A stretch of DNA of 64,000 nt from Chryseobacterium vaccae (lineage in GTDB: Bacteria > Bacteroidota > Bacteroidia > Flavobacteriales > Weeksellaceae). Under the pieces are notes generated by a model. The model was not told the origin of the DNA and did no database searches. It worked only from the letters and a program-made list of their open reading frames with translations. The DNA lies in the NCBI RefSeq assembly GCF_009602705.1, contig NZ_VSWH01000001.1, forward strand, positions 3,472,001 through 3,536,000, read 5' to 3'. Below, piece after piece: positions 50,068 through 60,125 of this stretch. Position numbers and translations under genes: made by a program. How positions within the stretch are numbered: the first letter of the stretch is position 1; every line of letters starts with the position of its first letter.

Positions 50068-50604
50068 CTAATATTCTAAAATATGATAAACTTCTGCGTT
50101 AAATTTTTTCAGCTTTTCATCACCATTCAATCCTGTCAATCCAATCAGGAAGCTGAATTGGGATACAACTGCTTCTTGTTTTTCAACCAGTTTTGCTGCT
50201 GCTTCTGTGGTTCCGCCTGTGGCCAGAAGATCATCATGGATCAGAATTCGCTGCCCAGGTTTTATCTGCCCTTCACGGGTTTCAATGATGGCGCTTCCAT
50301 ATTCCAGATCATAGCTTTCTGAGATTACTGGGGGAGGAAGTTTTCCCGCTTTTCTGATGAGAATAAAAGGAACTTCTAACGCAACCGCAATGGCGATCCC
50401 GAAAAGATAACCGCGGCTTTCTATTCCACATACAGCATCTACCTTTCCTTTACTGAAAGCCACAAGATCAGCAATAACATCCTCATAAAGCTTCGGATTT
50501 AAGAAAATGGGGGATATATCCTTGAACTGTATTCCGGGAATAGGAAAATCAGGGATGTTTTCAATGGTTTCGTTAAGTCTTGTGATCAGTTCTGCTGATG
50601 CCAT
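50068..50604 (-). CDS. apt: adenine phosphoribosyltransferase
   Basis: The 178-residue protein is a type I phosphoribosyltransferase with IPDFPIPGIQFKDISPIFLN near the start, a flexible-loop region KAGKLPPPVISESYDLEYGS and the PRPP-binding RILIHDDLLATGGTTEAAAK. It salvages adenine to AMP. Its ATG directly follows the stop codon of the 402-residue lipoprotein gene on the minus strand, so the two are probably co-transcribed. Confidence 0.96.
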   Translation of the reverse strand: MASAELITRLNETIENIPDFPIPGIQFKDISPIFLNPKLYEDVIADLVAFSKGKVDAVCGIESRGYLFGIAIAVALEVPFILIRKAGKLPPPVISESYDLEYGSAIIETREGQIKPGQRILIHDDLLATGGTTEAAAKLVEKQEAVVSQFSFLIGLTGLNGDEKLKKFNAEVYHILEY

Positions 50605-51813
50605 TTATGGATTTATTTTATAGCTGGAAATTTTCCAGTCACCGTTTACATTTTTAAGTCCGAAAGTAACTTTTAATGAAGTTGTTTTTCCGTTTTTATC
50701 CGTTACATCATAAGTAGCATTTACGCTGGCACTGTTGGTTGTTGTTCCATTGGTACTGATGTTTTTTACGCTTACATTTTTCACAGAACCAAATCCTGAA
50801 TTAGGATTGGAGAAAGATTCATAGCTTCCCCATCCTGGGTTGTTGGAAGCATCATAAGCCGCTTTAAGGTTTTGTGAGCTTACATTGCTTAAGAACTTGG
50901 TTACCGTATTTTTCGGATCAGCAGCAGGTTGTTTAGGTGCTGCCGGTGTTGTTGGAGTCGGCGTTGCATTTGGATCTGTAGTAGTACCTGGAGTTGTAGA
51001 TCCCGGATTATTTGGATCAATAACAGCACTTGGATCTTGATTGACAGCGGTAGAGTCCGTTTTTGGAGCAGCCGGAACCTTAAGAGCGGAAGGATTTACA
51101 TCAAGCCCGATCTTAGACATTTTAAAAGTTTTAGCTGTTGTTTTTACAGACACAGTAATGTCAATTTTATTGTCTACCACTTTTGCAGCAGGAATGGATG
51201 AGAATTTAAGATTAAATCCTTTGAAATTATTATCCTGCATCAGGTTTTTAGCGGTAGCAAGCTTTACTCCGTTGCTGAATACCTCTAAAGTTGCTTCAAG
51301 ACCTGCTCCGGTGAATGAAACGGGTTTTCCTGCAATATCTACTAATCTTGGAACGATCTGGATAGCCGTAGCAGCACCTGTTCCGTCATCTCCTGTTGGA
51401 TTGGCAGTAATCGTTAATGAGCTTGCTTTTACGTCATTAGGGTCCGTTTCTTTTGCTTTGTCATCCCCGAAGATATTCATTTCTCCAAGAGATGGCGGGG
51501 CTGTACTTGCCCATTCAATGCCGTTTTTCTGAGCGACACCGTCAGCCATGGATAGGATCTCAGGTACTTTTTTACCATTGATAAGTTTTCCTAAGGCTTT
51601 AAGTTCCTCCACATCTCCATCAGCTTCCACACCAAAGGTCTTCAGAATATAAAGAGCTTCATTGAACTTGATCTGGTTAATCGTTGAAAGGCTGGAAGTC
51701 ATATCATTGATACTGGACTGCAGCGTTTTAGTATTCGTAGCATCTACATGATCTTTCTTGCATGCTGTAAACAGCAACAAACTGAAAATAAGTAGCAAAG
51801 AAAACTTTTTCAT
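50605..51813 (-). CDS. modular lipoprotein with Pro/Thr linker, unknown function
   Basis: The 402-residue protein has a signal and lipobox LLLFTACK. A helical segment (TSSLSTINQIKFNEALYILK) is followed by a beta domain (SLTITANPTGDDGTGAATAI, PVSFTGAGLEATLEVF). A Pro/Thr/Asn-rich linker (PGSTTPGTTTDPNATPTPTT) leads to a ~100-residue C-terminal domain with an NTF2/DUF4878-like pattern (KNTVTKFLSNVSSQNLKAAY, LKVTFGLKNVNGDWKISSYK). The role is unknown. It is first in a two-gene unit with apt and has a -7 box. Confidence 0.75.
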   Translation of the reverse strand: MKKFSLLLIFSLLLFTACKKDHVDATNTKTLQSSINDMTSSLSTINQIKFNEALYILKTFGVEADGDVEELKALGKLINGKKVPEILSMADGVAQKNGIEWASTAPPSLGEMNIFGDDKAKETDPNDVKASSLTITANPTGDDGTGAATAIQIVPRLVDIAGKPVSFTGAGLEATLEVFSNGVKLATAKNLMQDNNFKGFNLKFSSIPAAKVVDNKIDITVSVKTTAKTFKMSKIGLDVNPSALKVPAAPKTDSTAVNQDPSAVIDPNNPGSTTPGTTTDPNATPTPTTPAAPKQPAADPKNTVTKFLSNVSSQNLKAAYDASNNPGWGSYESFSNPNSGFGSVKNVSVKNISTNGTTTNSASVNATYDVTDKNGKTTSLKVTFGLKNVNGDWKISSYKINP

Positions 51814-51830
51814 TTTTATTTGGTTTGCTA

Positions 51831-51838
51831 CAAATTTA
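51831..51838 (-). promoter_or_regulatory. -7 box of the lipoprotein/apt unit
   Basis: TAAATTTG on the minus strand, 17 bases before the lipoprotein start codon. No clear -33 TTG was seen. Confidence 0.55.
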
Positions 51839-51910
51839 GTAAAACCTTTATTAATACTGGATTTTTATTTTACTTTATGTTTTCCAAAAGTCTGAATCCT
51901 GCTATTTTCA

Positions 51911-52927
51911 CTATTTTTTATTAGGCTGTTCCTTTAAGTCACCTTTAAAAAAGCTGCTGAAAATAGTCTGCATATTAGGGAATGAAGAGTCCTGCCAGTA
52001 GGATGCATTGTAATTGCTGTTATTTTTATCAAACTTCACTTTCTCAATATCATTGTCATTGCTGAAGCTAAATTCTGTAGGATAAAAATTATTATAAAGA
52101 ATGATCTGGGTATAATCCGGTTCGCTCTTATGTTTCAATTTTACAAAGGCTACTTCGTTATATTCCAGGAAATCCTTGAGTGTTTTTTCTGATTCTTTTT
52201 CGAAAGACATATTCAGGATGGTTCTAATATCAAAGAATCTAAATCCGAATAGGGAAAATTCTTTTTCCTGAAGAGCGGCACCGGTTACTTCAATCTGATC
52301 TTTACGGTCACCTTTCAGTTCTTTAATGGTATTTTTCTTTGTTTTATATTCTTCGGGATTTCCTACATTTTTTAGCTTAGGAATCTGAAGCGAACTTCCA
52401 TAATCCCAGGATGCTGTTTGTTTTTTCTCTTCTTTAGCATCGGTCAGTCTGAATACTCTGTATTGCTCAACATTGGCACTTTTCAGTTTTTTTGTTTTGT
52501 TGTCAAAAATATAGGTGGCAATACCGTCTGCATAACTGTTAAGTTTATTGTTAACTGTTACATAGGCATTAAAGTTTCCTTTAATGAAAATATATTTTGC
52601 AGGTTTTGTGTTTTTGATGATCACTGCTTCGATTTCTTTTACCTGATCATTGATCCTGATTATTTCCTGACTAAGGTCTGCATAAGAAAGAGTGGCAACA
52701 GGAAAATTGTTATACACCAGCTGGAATTTTTCCTGATCCGGGCTCAACACCTTTTTATCAATCTTTCCGTCAATATCAGAATAGGCGAGAATACTCCCGT
52801 CTTTGCCAAAAACTGAAACTTTGGGAAGAGGTTTATTTGTTTTTTCAGAAACGAAAGTAATGGTCTGCGCCTGGATAAAGTTGAACAGAAATATGAATAC
52901 GGAGTAAATTAATAGTTTTGTTTTCAT
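51911..52927 (-). CDS. secreted protein with carboxypeptidase-regulatory-like N-terminal fold
   Basis: The 338-residue protein has a signal peptide (MKTKLLIYSVFIFLFNFIQAQ). Residues ~22-90 resemble the CarboxypepD_reg-like beta sandwich common in Bacteroidota (TNKPLPKVSVFGKDGSIL, SDIDGKIDKKVLS). The remaining ~245 residues are mixed, with charged helices and Tyr/Phe-rich strands, unrecognised. It lies downstream of the act operon but behind a terminator, so it is a separate unit. Confidence 0.68.
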   Translation of the reverse strand: MKTKLLIYSVFIFLFNFIQAQTITFVSEKTNKPLPKVSVFGKDGSILAYSDIDGKIDKKVLSPDQEKFQLVYNNFPVATLSYADLSQEIIRINDQVKEIEAVIIKNTKPAKYIFIKGNFNAYVTVNNKLNSYADGIATYIFDNKTKKLKSANVEQYRVFRLTDAKEEKKQTASWDYGSSLQIPKLKNVGNPEEYKTKKNTIKELKGDRKDQIEVTGAALQEKEFSLFGFRFFDIRTILNMSFEKESEKTLKDFLEYNEVAFVKLKHKSEPDYTQIILYNNFYPTEFSFSNDNDIEKVKFDKNNSNYNASYWQDSSFPNMQTIFSSFFKGDLKEQPNKK

Positions 52928-53011
52928 AATAAGAAATTGTTTTTAGTGGTTATATCTTCTTTTTTATAGACGTACAAAATTCAGAATGGTTGCCTGATGA
53001 CTTTGGTCCAT

Positions 53012-53046
53012 AAAAAAAGACTGATCATTACAATCAGTCTTTTTTT
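53012..53046. terminator. terminator after the act operon
   Basis: A long stem (A run plus GACTGAT pairing with ATCAGTC plus T run) with a 7-base loop. It ends the act operon on the minus strand and can work in both directions. Confidence 0.9.
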
Positions 53047-53068
53047 CTTTATTTCTGTTACAAAATCC

Positions 53069-54400
53069 TTAGAAAGGATATTCATAAATTTCAGATTCGT
53101 GTAAGAATGGGTTTCCTGTAGGGATCAACTTCAGTTTAGATAAAGCTGAAAGTACAGTAAACATAAATAATCCAACAACAAATAGAACAGCTCCCAGAAT
53201 TAATAAGAATACTTCAGGAGTTTTCCAGTATGGTCCTACCGTTCCAGGCATTACCATGTTGAAGTAGTCTAAGATGTGTCCTAAAATAACTACAACAGCC
53301 ATTGTTGTTACTACTTTGTAATTTCTCTTGATGCTGCTGCTTACTAATACCAATAGTGGTAATAAGAAGTTGATGATCAGCATTGGTAAGAAAGTAGGAG
53401 AGTAGTGCTGGAATCTTCCGAAGAAGTAGTTCACCTCTTCCGGAACGTTGGCATACCAGTAAAGCATGAACTGTGCAAACCATGTATACGTCCAAAGCAT
53501 ACTTGTAGCGAATAGGAATACTCCTAAATCGTGTAAGTGGTTATCATTGAACTGTGGAAGGAAACCATTTTTCTTAAGATAAACACTTAAAAGAATGATT
53601 ACCGCAATACCACTTGAAAGACAGCTAACCATTGAATACCAGATATACATTGTAGAATACCAGTGAGGGTCAATAGACATCAACCAGTCCCAAGCCCAAG
53701 CTGCAGATGCAAATCCGAAGAATGCAATATAACCTACAGACCATCTGTAAAGCATTTGATACTCTACTTTAGACTTAGTTTCGTCTACTTTCTTAGATTG
53801 AGCCTTAAGTTTCCAAGCGAAGAAAGAAGCACCAATCACATAGATTAAAGTTCTTACTGCATAGAAAGGAATATTTAAGAATTTCTTCTTTTCAAATAGG
53901 ATCACATCAAAGTGAGGATCTTTAGGATCAGTTAAAGCCGGATCCATCCAATGGAAAAGGTGTCCGTTATGAGTGATATTTAAGATCATCATAATAATCA
54001 GAATAGCACCTCCGTAAGGGATAAAAGAAGCAATAGCCTCCATTACTCTTGTAATAATAATTGGCCATCCTGCGTGTGCTGCGTGCTGAATACAGTAGAA
54101 AAACAGTACAGCACAACTTACTCCAAAGAAAAAGACAGCTACAAAGTGAAGAGAAGCTAAAGGCTGGTTGTGAACCTGCATTTTAGCATGTTCCAAATGA
54201 GCCTGGTGATCCTGTGGACCTACCATTTCACTTGAGTGGGTAGGGGCAGTATGACCTGAAGCATGAACAGCTTCCATCATTTCTCCTATCTTAACATCAT
54301 CCAGACCATGGTTCATGAAATAACCGGCACCGAATAGAATTAAACCTACAACAAGAAGTATTATAGAAGTTGATTTTAATTTTGGTGAAAAACTATACAT
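53069..54400 (-). CDS. actF: Alternative Complex III subunit ActF (quinone-binding membrane subunit)
   Basis: The 443-residue protein has about 10 membrane helices. It starts with a helix (STSIILLVVGLILFGAGYFM) and a His-rich periplasmic loop (HASGHTAPTHSS). The NrfD/PsrC-like core follows (MEAIASFIPYGGAILIIMMI, AWDWLMSIDPHWYSTMYIWY, FGRFQHYSPTFLPMLIINF). ActF with ActC forms the quinol-oxidising membrane core. It is last in the operon, 8 bases after actE. No cox genes follow directly. Confidence 0.93.
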   Translation of the reverse strand: MYSFSPKLKSTSIILLVVGLILFGAGYFMNHGLDDVKIGEMMEAVHASGHTAPTHSSEMVGPQDHQAHLEHAKMQVHNQPLASLHFVAVFFFGVSCAVLFFYCIQHAAHAGWPIIITRVMEAIASFIPYGGAILIIMMILNITHNGHLFHWMDPALTDPKDPHFDVILFEKKKFLNIPFYAVRTLIYVIGASFFAWKLKAQSKKVDETKSKVEYQMLYRWSVGYIAFFGFASAAWAWDWLMSIDPHWYSTMYIWYSMVSCLSSGIAVIILLSVYLKKNGFLPQFNDNHLHDLGVFLFATSMLWTYTWFAQFMLYWYANVPEEVNYFFGRFQHYSPTFLPMLIINFLLPLLVLVSSSIKRNYKVVTTMAVVVILGHILDYFNMVMPGTVGPYWKTPEVFLLILGAVLFVVGLFMFTVLSALSKLKLIPTGNPFLHESEIYEYPF

Positions 54401-54408
54401 TTCTTTTC

Positions 54409-55110
54409 TTATTTTTTAGTTTCGGTAGTCGTTTCAGTTTTTGCTGCTGCTGGAGTTGCCGTAGCTGCTGCCGGTGCTGCTGCTCCTTTTTTGAAAGCAT
54501 TCATCACATACATGGCTACTCTCCATCTGTCACCAGGGTTTAGCTGTCCTGCATAAGACCCCATCGCGTTTCTACCGTTAGTTAATACATAATGAACAGA
54601 TCCTACAGTAATTTCTCTATCTGCATAGTTTGGAACTCCTGAATAGGCTCCGCTCTGTACTATTGGTCCTTGTCCATCTCCTCCTGTACCGTGACAAGCT
54701 GCACAGGTACGCTCAAATAAGAATTTTCCTCTTTCAATATCTTTCTCTGCATTAGCAGGATTCAAAGGAGAGGCAGCAATCTTTTTGGAAGCGTCATACC
54801 CTGCATTGTACTCGTCAACATTTTTAGGTAAAAGACTTTCTTCAAAAACTCCGTCTTTGTTCTGAGCTACGGTTCCTTCTACTGGAGAAAGTCCGGTTGC
54901 TCCGTTGTTTTTAACGAAAGCAGGAATTTCATTTTCATGATCGGAATAAGCATCCTCAGCTTTCATCAATGGATCGTAAGCTACAGGAAAATACATATCC
55001 GGGAAATATACTAATGGTGTATTTTCTTTTGGTCCGCAAGAGTTAAGTAAAACGGTTGTTAAACCTAAAACTGCTGTAATTCTTAATACGTTCTTTTTCA
55101 TTTTAAGCAT
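54409..55110 (-). CDS. actE: Alternative Complex III subunit ActE (membrane-anchored cytochrome c)
   Basis: The 233-residue protein has a lipoprotein signal with lipobox VLLNSC. One heme-c site CAACHGTGGDGQGP is followed by the axial Met region (GRNAMGSYAGQLNPGDRWRV). The C-terminal ~30 residues are Ala/Thr/Lys-rich. It receives electrons from the Fe-S subunit and passes them to the terminal oxidase or a soluble carrier. The start at 55110 overlaps actD slightly; an ATG at 55101 is an alternative. Confidence 0.93.
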   Translation of the reverse strand: MLKMKKNVLRITAVLGLTTVLLNSCGPKENTPLVYFPDMYFPVAYDPLMKAEDAYSDHENEIPAFVKNNGATGLSPVEGTVAQNKDGVFEESLLPKNVDEYNAGYDASKKIAASPLNPANAEKDIERGKFLFERTCAACHGTGGDGQGPIVQSGAYSGVPNYADREITVGSVHYVLTNGRNAMGSYAGQLNPGDRWRVAMYVMNAFKKGAAAPAAATATPAAAKTETTTETKK

Positions 55111-55624
55111 CTTTAACAGTTATTTCTTCAACTCCAGTTTCAATAAGCAACTGTTTTACAGATTCTACATCATCAGTTACAAATTCCATTAAAAACTTGT
55201 CATCGGTAGTTCTTGGATCTGGGTTCTGAGCCGGAGCTCCCGGATACATTTTGTTTCTAACCAAGAAAGTTAAAGACATCATGTGAGCGGCACAGAATAC
55301 CATTAATTCAAACATTGGAACTACGAATGCAGGCATATTGTGTCCCCAGTCAAAAGCTGGTTTACCACCAATATTCTGCGGCCAGTCATGGTTCATTACG
55401 TACCATGTTATAGTAGCACCGATGGTTACCCCATAAAGCGCATATATAAATGCGGCATCAGAAATTCTTGTTTTCTTTAACCCTAAAGCTTTGTCAAGTC
55501 CGTGAACCGGAAACGGAGTATAAACCTCGTTTATTTTGATTCCTTTATCGTTGAATGCCTTAACGCCGTTCATTAAATCGTCGTCGTCAGCATAAAGTCC
55601 GTATACAATTTTAGTGGTGCTCAT
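55103..55624 (-). CDS. actD: Alternative Complex III subunit ActD (DUF3341)
   Basis: The protein has 173 residues from MSTTKIVYGLYADDDDLMNG (the frame extends nine codons upstream into actC). The DUF3341 layout is a cytoplasmic N-terminal domain (INEVYTPFPVHGLDKALGL), two membrane helices (FIYALYGVTIGATITWYVM, FVVPMFELMVFCAAHMMSLT) and a C-terminal regulatory-looking domain. It overlaps the end of actC by 14 bases and the start of actE by 8. Confidence 0.93.
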   Translation of the reverse strand: MSTTKIVYGLYADDDDLMNGVKAFNDKGIKINEVYTPFPVHGLDKALGLKKTRISDAAFIYALYGVTIGATITWYVMNHDWPQNIGGKPAFDWGHNMPAFVVPMFELMVFCAAHMMSLTFLVRNKMYPGAPAQNPDPRTTDDKFLMEFVTDDVESVKQLLIETGVEEITVKDA

Positions 55625-57008
55625 CTCCTTCTTTTGCTTTATAAGTTTCACCTGAGATTTTCAAAATCGATTTTAATTCAGCCTGTGCAATTACAGGGAA
55701 TGTTCTCGCATATAATAAGAATAATACAGAGAAGAATCCGATTGTTCCTAAGTATACACCTACGTCAATGATCGTCGGCTTAAACATAGTCCATGATCCT
55801 GGTAGGTAGTCTCTTGAAAGGTTGATAACGATGATATCAAAACGCTCAAACCACATACCGATGTTGATGATCAATGCAACGATGAAAGTCCAGATAATGT
55901 TCGTTCTTAGTCTCTTAAACCAGAATGAAGCAGGAACTACAAGGTTACAGATAATCAGTGACCAGAAAGCCCACCAGTAAGGTCCAACAGCAGCACCTGG
56001 AGAAAGATAAGTAAAGTCTTCAAATCTTGATCCGGAATACCATCCGATGAAATATTCAGTAGCATAAGCTACAGTTACCATACCACCTGTTAAGATGATT
56101 ACGATGTTCATAATTTCGATATGATACATTGTAATGTACTCTTCTAAGTGACACACTTTTCTTGCAACCAACAATAGCGTCTGTACCATTGCAAATCCTG
56201 AGAAGATCGCACCGGCAACGAAGTAAGGAGGGTAGATTGTAGAGTGCCATCCTTTAATAACCGAAGTTGCGAAGTCAAAAGATACGGTAGTGTGTACTGA
56301 GAATACAAGCGGCGTTGCTAAACCTGCAAGAACCAAAGATAGTTCTTCGAATCTTTGCCAGTGTTTTGCTTTACCACCCCAACCGAATGCAAGGAATGTA
56401 TAAATCTTTTTAGTCCAAGGCGTTTTCGCTCTGTCTCTGATCATTGCAAAGTCAGGGATTAGTCCCATGAACCAGAATACTGTTGATACTGAGAAATACG
56501 TAGAGATTGCAAATACGTCCCAAAGTAGAGGAGAGTTGAAGTTCCCCCAAAGAGAACCGAATTGGTTTGGTAAAGGGAATACCCAATATCCTACCCAAAC
56601 TCTACCCATGTGAATTACCGGGAAGATTGCTGCCTGTACAACCGCAAAGATCGTCATCGCCTCTGCAGATCTGTTTACAGACATTCTCCATCTCTGTCTA
56701 AATAATAATAATACTGCGGAGATTAGGGTCCCGGCGTGACCGATACCTACCCACCATACGAAGTTGGTAATATCCCAACCCCAGTTAATAGTTCTGTTAA
56801 GCCCCCATGCTCCAATACCTGTTCCGATAGTATAAGCGATACATCCGAATCCATAGATGAATAGAACTAAGGCTGCATATAATGAGATCCACCATAATTT
56901 ACCTGCTCTTTCTTCGATAGGTCGTGCAATATCTTCTGTGATATCGTGATAAGTTTTGTGACCAATAATTAGAGGTTCCCTTATCGGAGCTTCGTAATGT
57001 CCTGACAT
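55611..57008 (-). CDS. actC: Alternative Complex III subunit ActC (NrfD/PsrC-like)
   Basis: The 465-residue protein is a polytopic membrane protein with ~10 helices. Conserved segments include RTINWGWDITNFVWWVGIGH, RSAEAMTIFAVVQAAIFPVI, VGYWVFPLPNQFGSLWGNFN, VFSVHTTVSFDFATSVIKGW then HSTIYPPYFVAGAIFSGFAM, and a late SYDYLPGSW-type LSRDYLPGSWTMFKP. With ActF it makes the quinol site. It lies 25 bases after actB and overlaps actD. Confidence 0.95.
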   Translation of the reverse strand: MSGHYEAPIREPLIIGHKTYHDITEDIARPIEERAGKLWWISLYAALVLFIYGFGCIAYTIGTGIGAWGLNRTINWGWDITNFVWWVGIGHAGTLISAVLLLFRQRWRMSVNRSAEAMTIFAVVQAAIFPVIHMGRVWVGYWVFPLPNQFGSLWGNFNSPLLWDVFAISTYFSVSTVFWFMGLIPDFAMIRDRAKTPWTKKIYTFLAFGWGGKAKHWQRFEELSLVLAGLATPLVFSVHTTVSFDFATSVIKGWHSTIYPPYFVAGAIFSGFAMVQTLLLVARKVCHLEEYITMYHIEIMNIVIILTGGMVTVAYATEYFIGWYSGSRFEDFTYLSPGAAVGPYWWAFWSLIICNLVVPASFWFKRLRTNIIWTFIVALIINIGMWFERFDIIVINLSRDYLPGSWTMFKPTIIDVGVYLGTIGFFSVLFLLYARTFPVIAQAELKSILKISGETYKAKEGDEHH

Positions 57009-57033
57009 TTTTTACCTATTTATTATTTAAACT

Positions 57034-60000
57034 TTATTTTTCTACTCTGTTTCTTACTTTAGCGTGATAGAACACATTTGGCTTGGTTCCGATCTCCTCT
57101 AGTAAATAATATCTTCTGTTGCTGGAGTATAATTCTCTAACTTCAGACTCTTTGTCATTCATATCTCCGAACGTCATTGCTCCGGTAGAACAAGCAGCAG
57201 CACATGCACAAGAGTTCTTGAACTCATTGTCTGTTACTTTTCTGTTCTCTCTCTTAGCAGCTAGAATCGTTGCCTGAGTTTCCTGGATACACATTGAACA
57301 TTTCTCCATTACCCCTCTTGTTCTTACAACTACGTCAGGGTTAAGTACCATTCTTCCTAAATCATTGTTCATGTTGAAGTCGAACTTATCATTCAGGTTA
57401 TATGTAAACCAGTTGAAACGTCTTACTTTGTATGGACAGTTGTTTGCACAATATCTGGTACCGATACATCTGTTGTAAGCCATGTGGTTCTGACCTTGCT
57501 TACCATGTGAAGTAGCCGCTACCGGACATACTGTTTCACAAGGTGCGTGGTTACAGTGCTGACACATTACTGGCTGGAAGATTACATCTGGATTATCTGC
57601 CGGGTGGTTCAATGCCCCTCCGTCTCCGAATGCTGTCCCATATAATTCAGGTACTGCCATTCCTTCTTTCAATCCTTCGTATACTTCTACCTTCTGTCTT
57701 GAAGAATAGTAACGGTCAATTCTTAACCAGTACATATCTCTTGACATTCTGATCTCTTCTTTACCTACTACAGGAACGTTGTTTTCAGCCTGACAAGCAA
57801 TAATACATGCTCCACATCCTGTACAAGAGTTCAGGTCAATAGATAGGTTGAAGTGAGGTCCGTCTGTATCATCAAAAGCATCCCAAAGGTCAATTTTTCT
57901 CGCAGGAAGTGCTCCACTGATGGTGTGGTATTCCAAAGGCTTGTTCCATCCTTTGTGTTCGTCATCGAAAGGTACGCTGATGAATTCTGCCAAAGGAACT
58001 TCTTTAGCAATCTCATAACGGCCCATTAATGTATTTTGAAGCTGGATACCTGCAAATTCATGGCTTTCTCCTGTTTTTTCGATCTTAACTCCTGAAACAG
58101 CTAAGTTAGAACCATCAAATAAAGGATATGCATTTACTCCGGTATCAGCAGTTGCTCCTGAGTTTTTCTTACCATAACCAAGCGCAAGACCTACTGATCC
58201 TTCTGCCTGTCCTGGTTGGATGAATACAGGAACATCTTTTATTGTTACTCCGTTTACAGTAAGGTTTACAATTGAACCGTCTAACTGCATTCTTGCATTA
58301 AGATCGTTATCGATAGCAAACTTTTCTGCATCTTTTGGAGAAATAGTCAGATAATTATCCCAAGACATTCTAGTCAACGGATCCGGTAATTCCTGAAGCC
58401 AAGGGTTGTTAGCCTGAGTACCGTCACCCATTGAAGGCTTGGTGTATAATACCAATTCTAAATCAGAAGCTTTGAAGTTTCCTAATTCAGCAACAGCCTG
58501 AGCTCCATTTCCTCCTGTATAAGCTAGTGTTGTAGCGTTAGAAGAAGTATTGATCCCGTTATATAAAGCTTTGTTGAAAGAGGTACCTCCTAAAACTGAA
58601 GGTGCATTGGCTTTTAAGTAATCGTAGTAGCTGTTGGCAGCATTATTTTTACCATTTTTCCAAACCAATAGAGATTCTTCAATCTGTCTTGATTTGTAGA
58701 TCTTCTGGATTGTAGGCTGCATTAATGAATATACTCCGGTCTGAGGCTCAATATCTCCCCAAGACTCTAACCAGTTAGCTACCGGAATAACAGCTTTCGC
58801 TGCCTTATACATTTCATTTTTCTTATCAGCAACAGCAATTACGTAAGGAACTTTAGTTAAAGACTTCTTGAAATCTTCTCCTTTCGGGTGAGAGTAGATA
58901 GGGTCTACATTGTTCGCGATCAATACGCCAACCTGACCACCGTTTACCCATCCTAAGAATTCCTGGTATCTTGCGTTATCAAATTCTTTAAGTAAGTTAG
59001 CTTTACCTGTGAAAGCAACTGAAGTTAACTTCTGGTTGATTAAGTGCGCTAAAACCTGAGCCCCTTTTGAACCGTCAGCGAAAACAACAGCTTTGCTGCC
59101 TTTTGCATTAAGTTCTTTCGCAATCTCAGAAGCTGCTTTATCTGAAGTGCTGGCTCCTCCTACGATTACATTGTAAACTTCAACTAAAGTTTTGTTTACA
59201 GCACTTGGCTTTAATCTGTATCTTGAATCTGCGTTAGCACCTGTTAAAGACATGTTGGCTTCCACCTGAATGTGTCTCAACATGTTCGGACCTGGCTTTC
59301 TAGCTGCCGCATAAGATGTTTCTAAGCTTGCAGCGTTGTAATCTCCTAAGAAATCAGCTTGGAAAGAAACTACCAATTCTGAACCTTTAAGGTCGTAAAC
59401 TGGTAAAGCTCTTTGTCCGAATACTTCCTGAGCAGCATCTAAAGCTGCAGAGTAAGGGAAAGCATCATAAGTTACTAATTCTGCTGTAGGATATTTAGCT
59501 TTGAATTCAGCAAATAATTTTTTGAAAGTAGGGGAAGGTAAAGAGTGTGATAAAAGTACAATCTTTTTACCTGCTGCCTTGGCCTCATCTAATCCTTTAA
59601 GAACGAAGCTGTCTACTTTATCGAAAGTTTCGTCTTTACCCTCAAATTTAGGCTGCTTTACTTTATCGTTATCATAAAGAGAAAGTACACTTGCCTGAGC
59701 TCTTGCGTTAGTTTTACCTAAATCACCAGCTGCCGGGTTCGGATCAATTTTGATTGGTCTTCCTTCTCTGGTTTTTACTAAAACGCTGGCGAAATCGAAA
59801 CCATCAAAATAAGTTGAAGCGTAATAATTTGGAACCCCCGGAATGATGTCATGCGGTTTTACCACATAAGGGATCGTTTTAATAACCGGAGCTTCGCAGG
59901 CAGCCAGTGTTACCGCTGCCGTTGAGAATCCTAATAATTTTAAGAAATCTCTTCTTGAAGTACTTGATCCGTTCTGTTCAGCATCTCCAAGGAAATCTTC

Positions 60001-60102
60001 TACCGGAATTTCTTCCTGAAACTCTTTCTGAGCCAGCTTATTATTTAAAGCTGGATCTTTAAGTTCATGAATACTTCTGAATTGTATTTTGTTTGAAGCC
60101 AT
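57034..60102 (-). CDS. actB: Alternative Complex III subunit ActB (Fe-S molybdopterin-oxidoreductase-like)
   Basis: The 1022-residue protein has a Tat-type signal with twin Arg at 50-51 (TSRRDFLKLLGFSTAAVTL). The large molybdopterin-oxidoreductase-fold region lacks the usual cofactor in ActB. The C-terminal ferredoxin domain has four cluster motifs: CTGCGACIIACQAENN, CQHCNHAPCETVCP, CIGTRYCANNCPYKVRRFNW and CSMCIQETQA with a late CACAAACSTGAM. It passes electrons from quinol to the heme subunits on the periplasmic side. Confidence 0.96.
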   Translation of the reverse strand: MASNKIQFRSIHELKDPALNNKLAQKEFQEEIPVEDFLGDAEQNGSSTSRRDFLKLLGFSTAAVTLAACEAPVIKTIPYVVKPHDIIPGVPNYYASTYFDGFDFASVLVKTREGRPIKIDPNPAAGDLGKTNARAQASVLSLYDNDKVKQPKFEGKDETFDKVDSFVLKGLDEAKAAGKKIVLLSHSLPSPTFKKLFAEFKAKYPTAELVTYDAFPYSAALDAAQEVFGQRALPVYDLKGSELVVSFQADFLGDYNAASLETSYAAARKPGPNMLRHIQVEANMSLTGANADSRYRLKPSAVNKTLVEVYNVIVGGASTSDKAASEIAKELNAKGSKAVVFADGSKGAQVLAHLINQKLTSVAFTGKANLLKEFDNARYQEFLGWVNGGQVGVLIANNVDPIYSHPKGEDFKKSLTKVPYVIAVADKKNEMYKAAKAVIPVANWLESWGDIEPQTGVYSLMQPTIQKIYKSRQIEESLLVWKNGKNNAANSYYDYLKANAPSVLGGTSFNKALYNGINTSSNATTLAYTGGNGAQAVAELGNFKASDLELVLYTKPSMGDGTQANNPWLQELPDPLTRMSWDNYLTISPKDAEKFAIDNDLNARMQLDGSIVNLTVNGVTIKDVPVFIQPGQAEGSVGLALGYGKKNSGATADTGVNAYPLFDGSNLAVSGVKIEKTGESHEFAGIQLQNTLMGRYEIAKEVPLAEFISVPFDDEHKGWNKPLEYHTISGALPARKIDLWDAFDDTDGPHFNLSIDLNSCTGCGACIIACQAENNVPVVGKEEIRMSRDMYWLRIDRYYSSRQKVEVYEGLKEGMAVPELYGTAFGDGGALNHPADNPDVIFQPVMCQHCNHAPCETVCPVAATSHGKQGQNHMAYNRCIGTRYCANNCPYKVRRFNWFTYNLNDKFDFNMNNDLGRMVLNPDVVVRTRGVMEKCSMCIQETQATILAAKRENRKVTDNEFKNSCACAAACSTGAMTFGDMNDKESEVRELYSSNRRYYLLEEIGTKPNVFYHAKVRNRVEK

Positions 60103-60125
60103 TTATACTTCTAATTTTTTAGTTA

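Noticed and set aside
55611-55624. Possible frameshift at the actC/actD junction
   Set aside because: Both genes have complete normal termini; the overlap is an ordinary coupled start once actD is begun at 55624.
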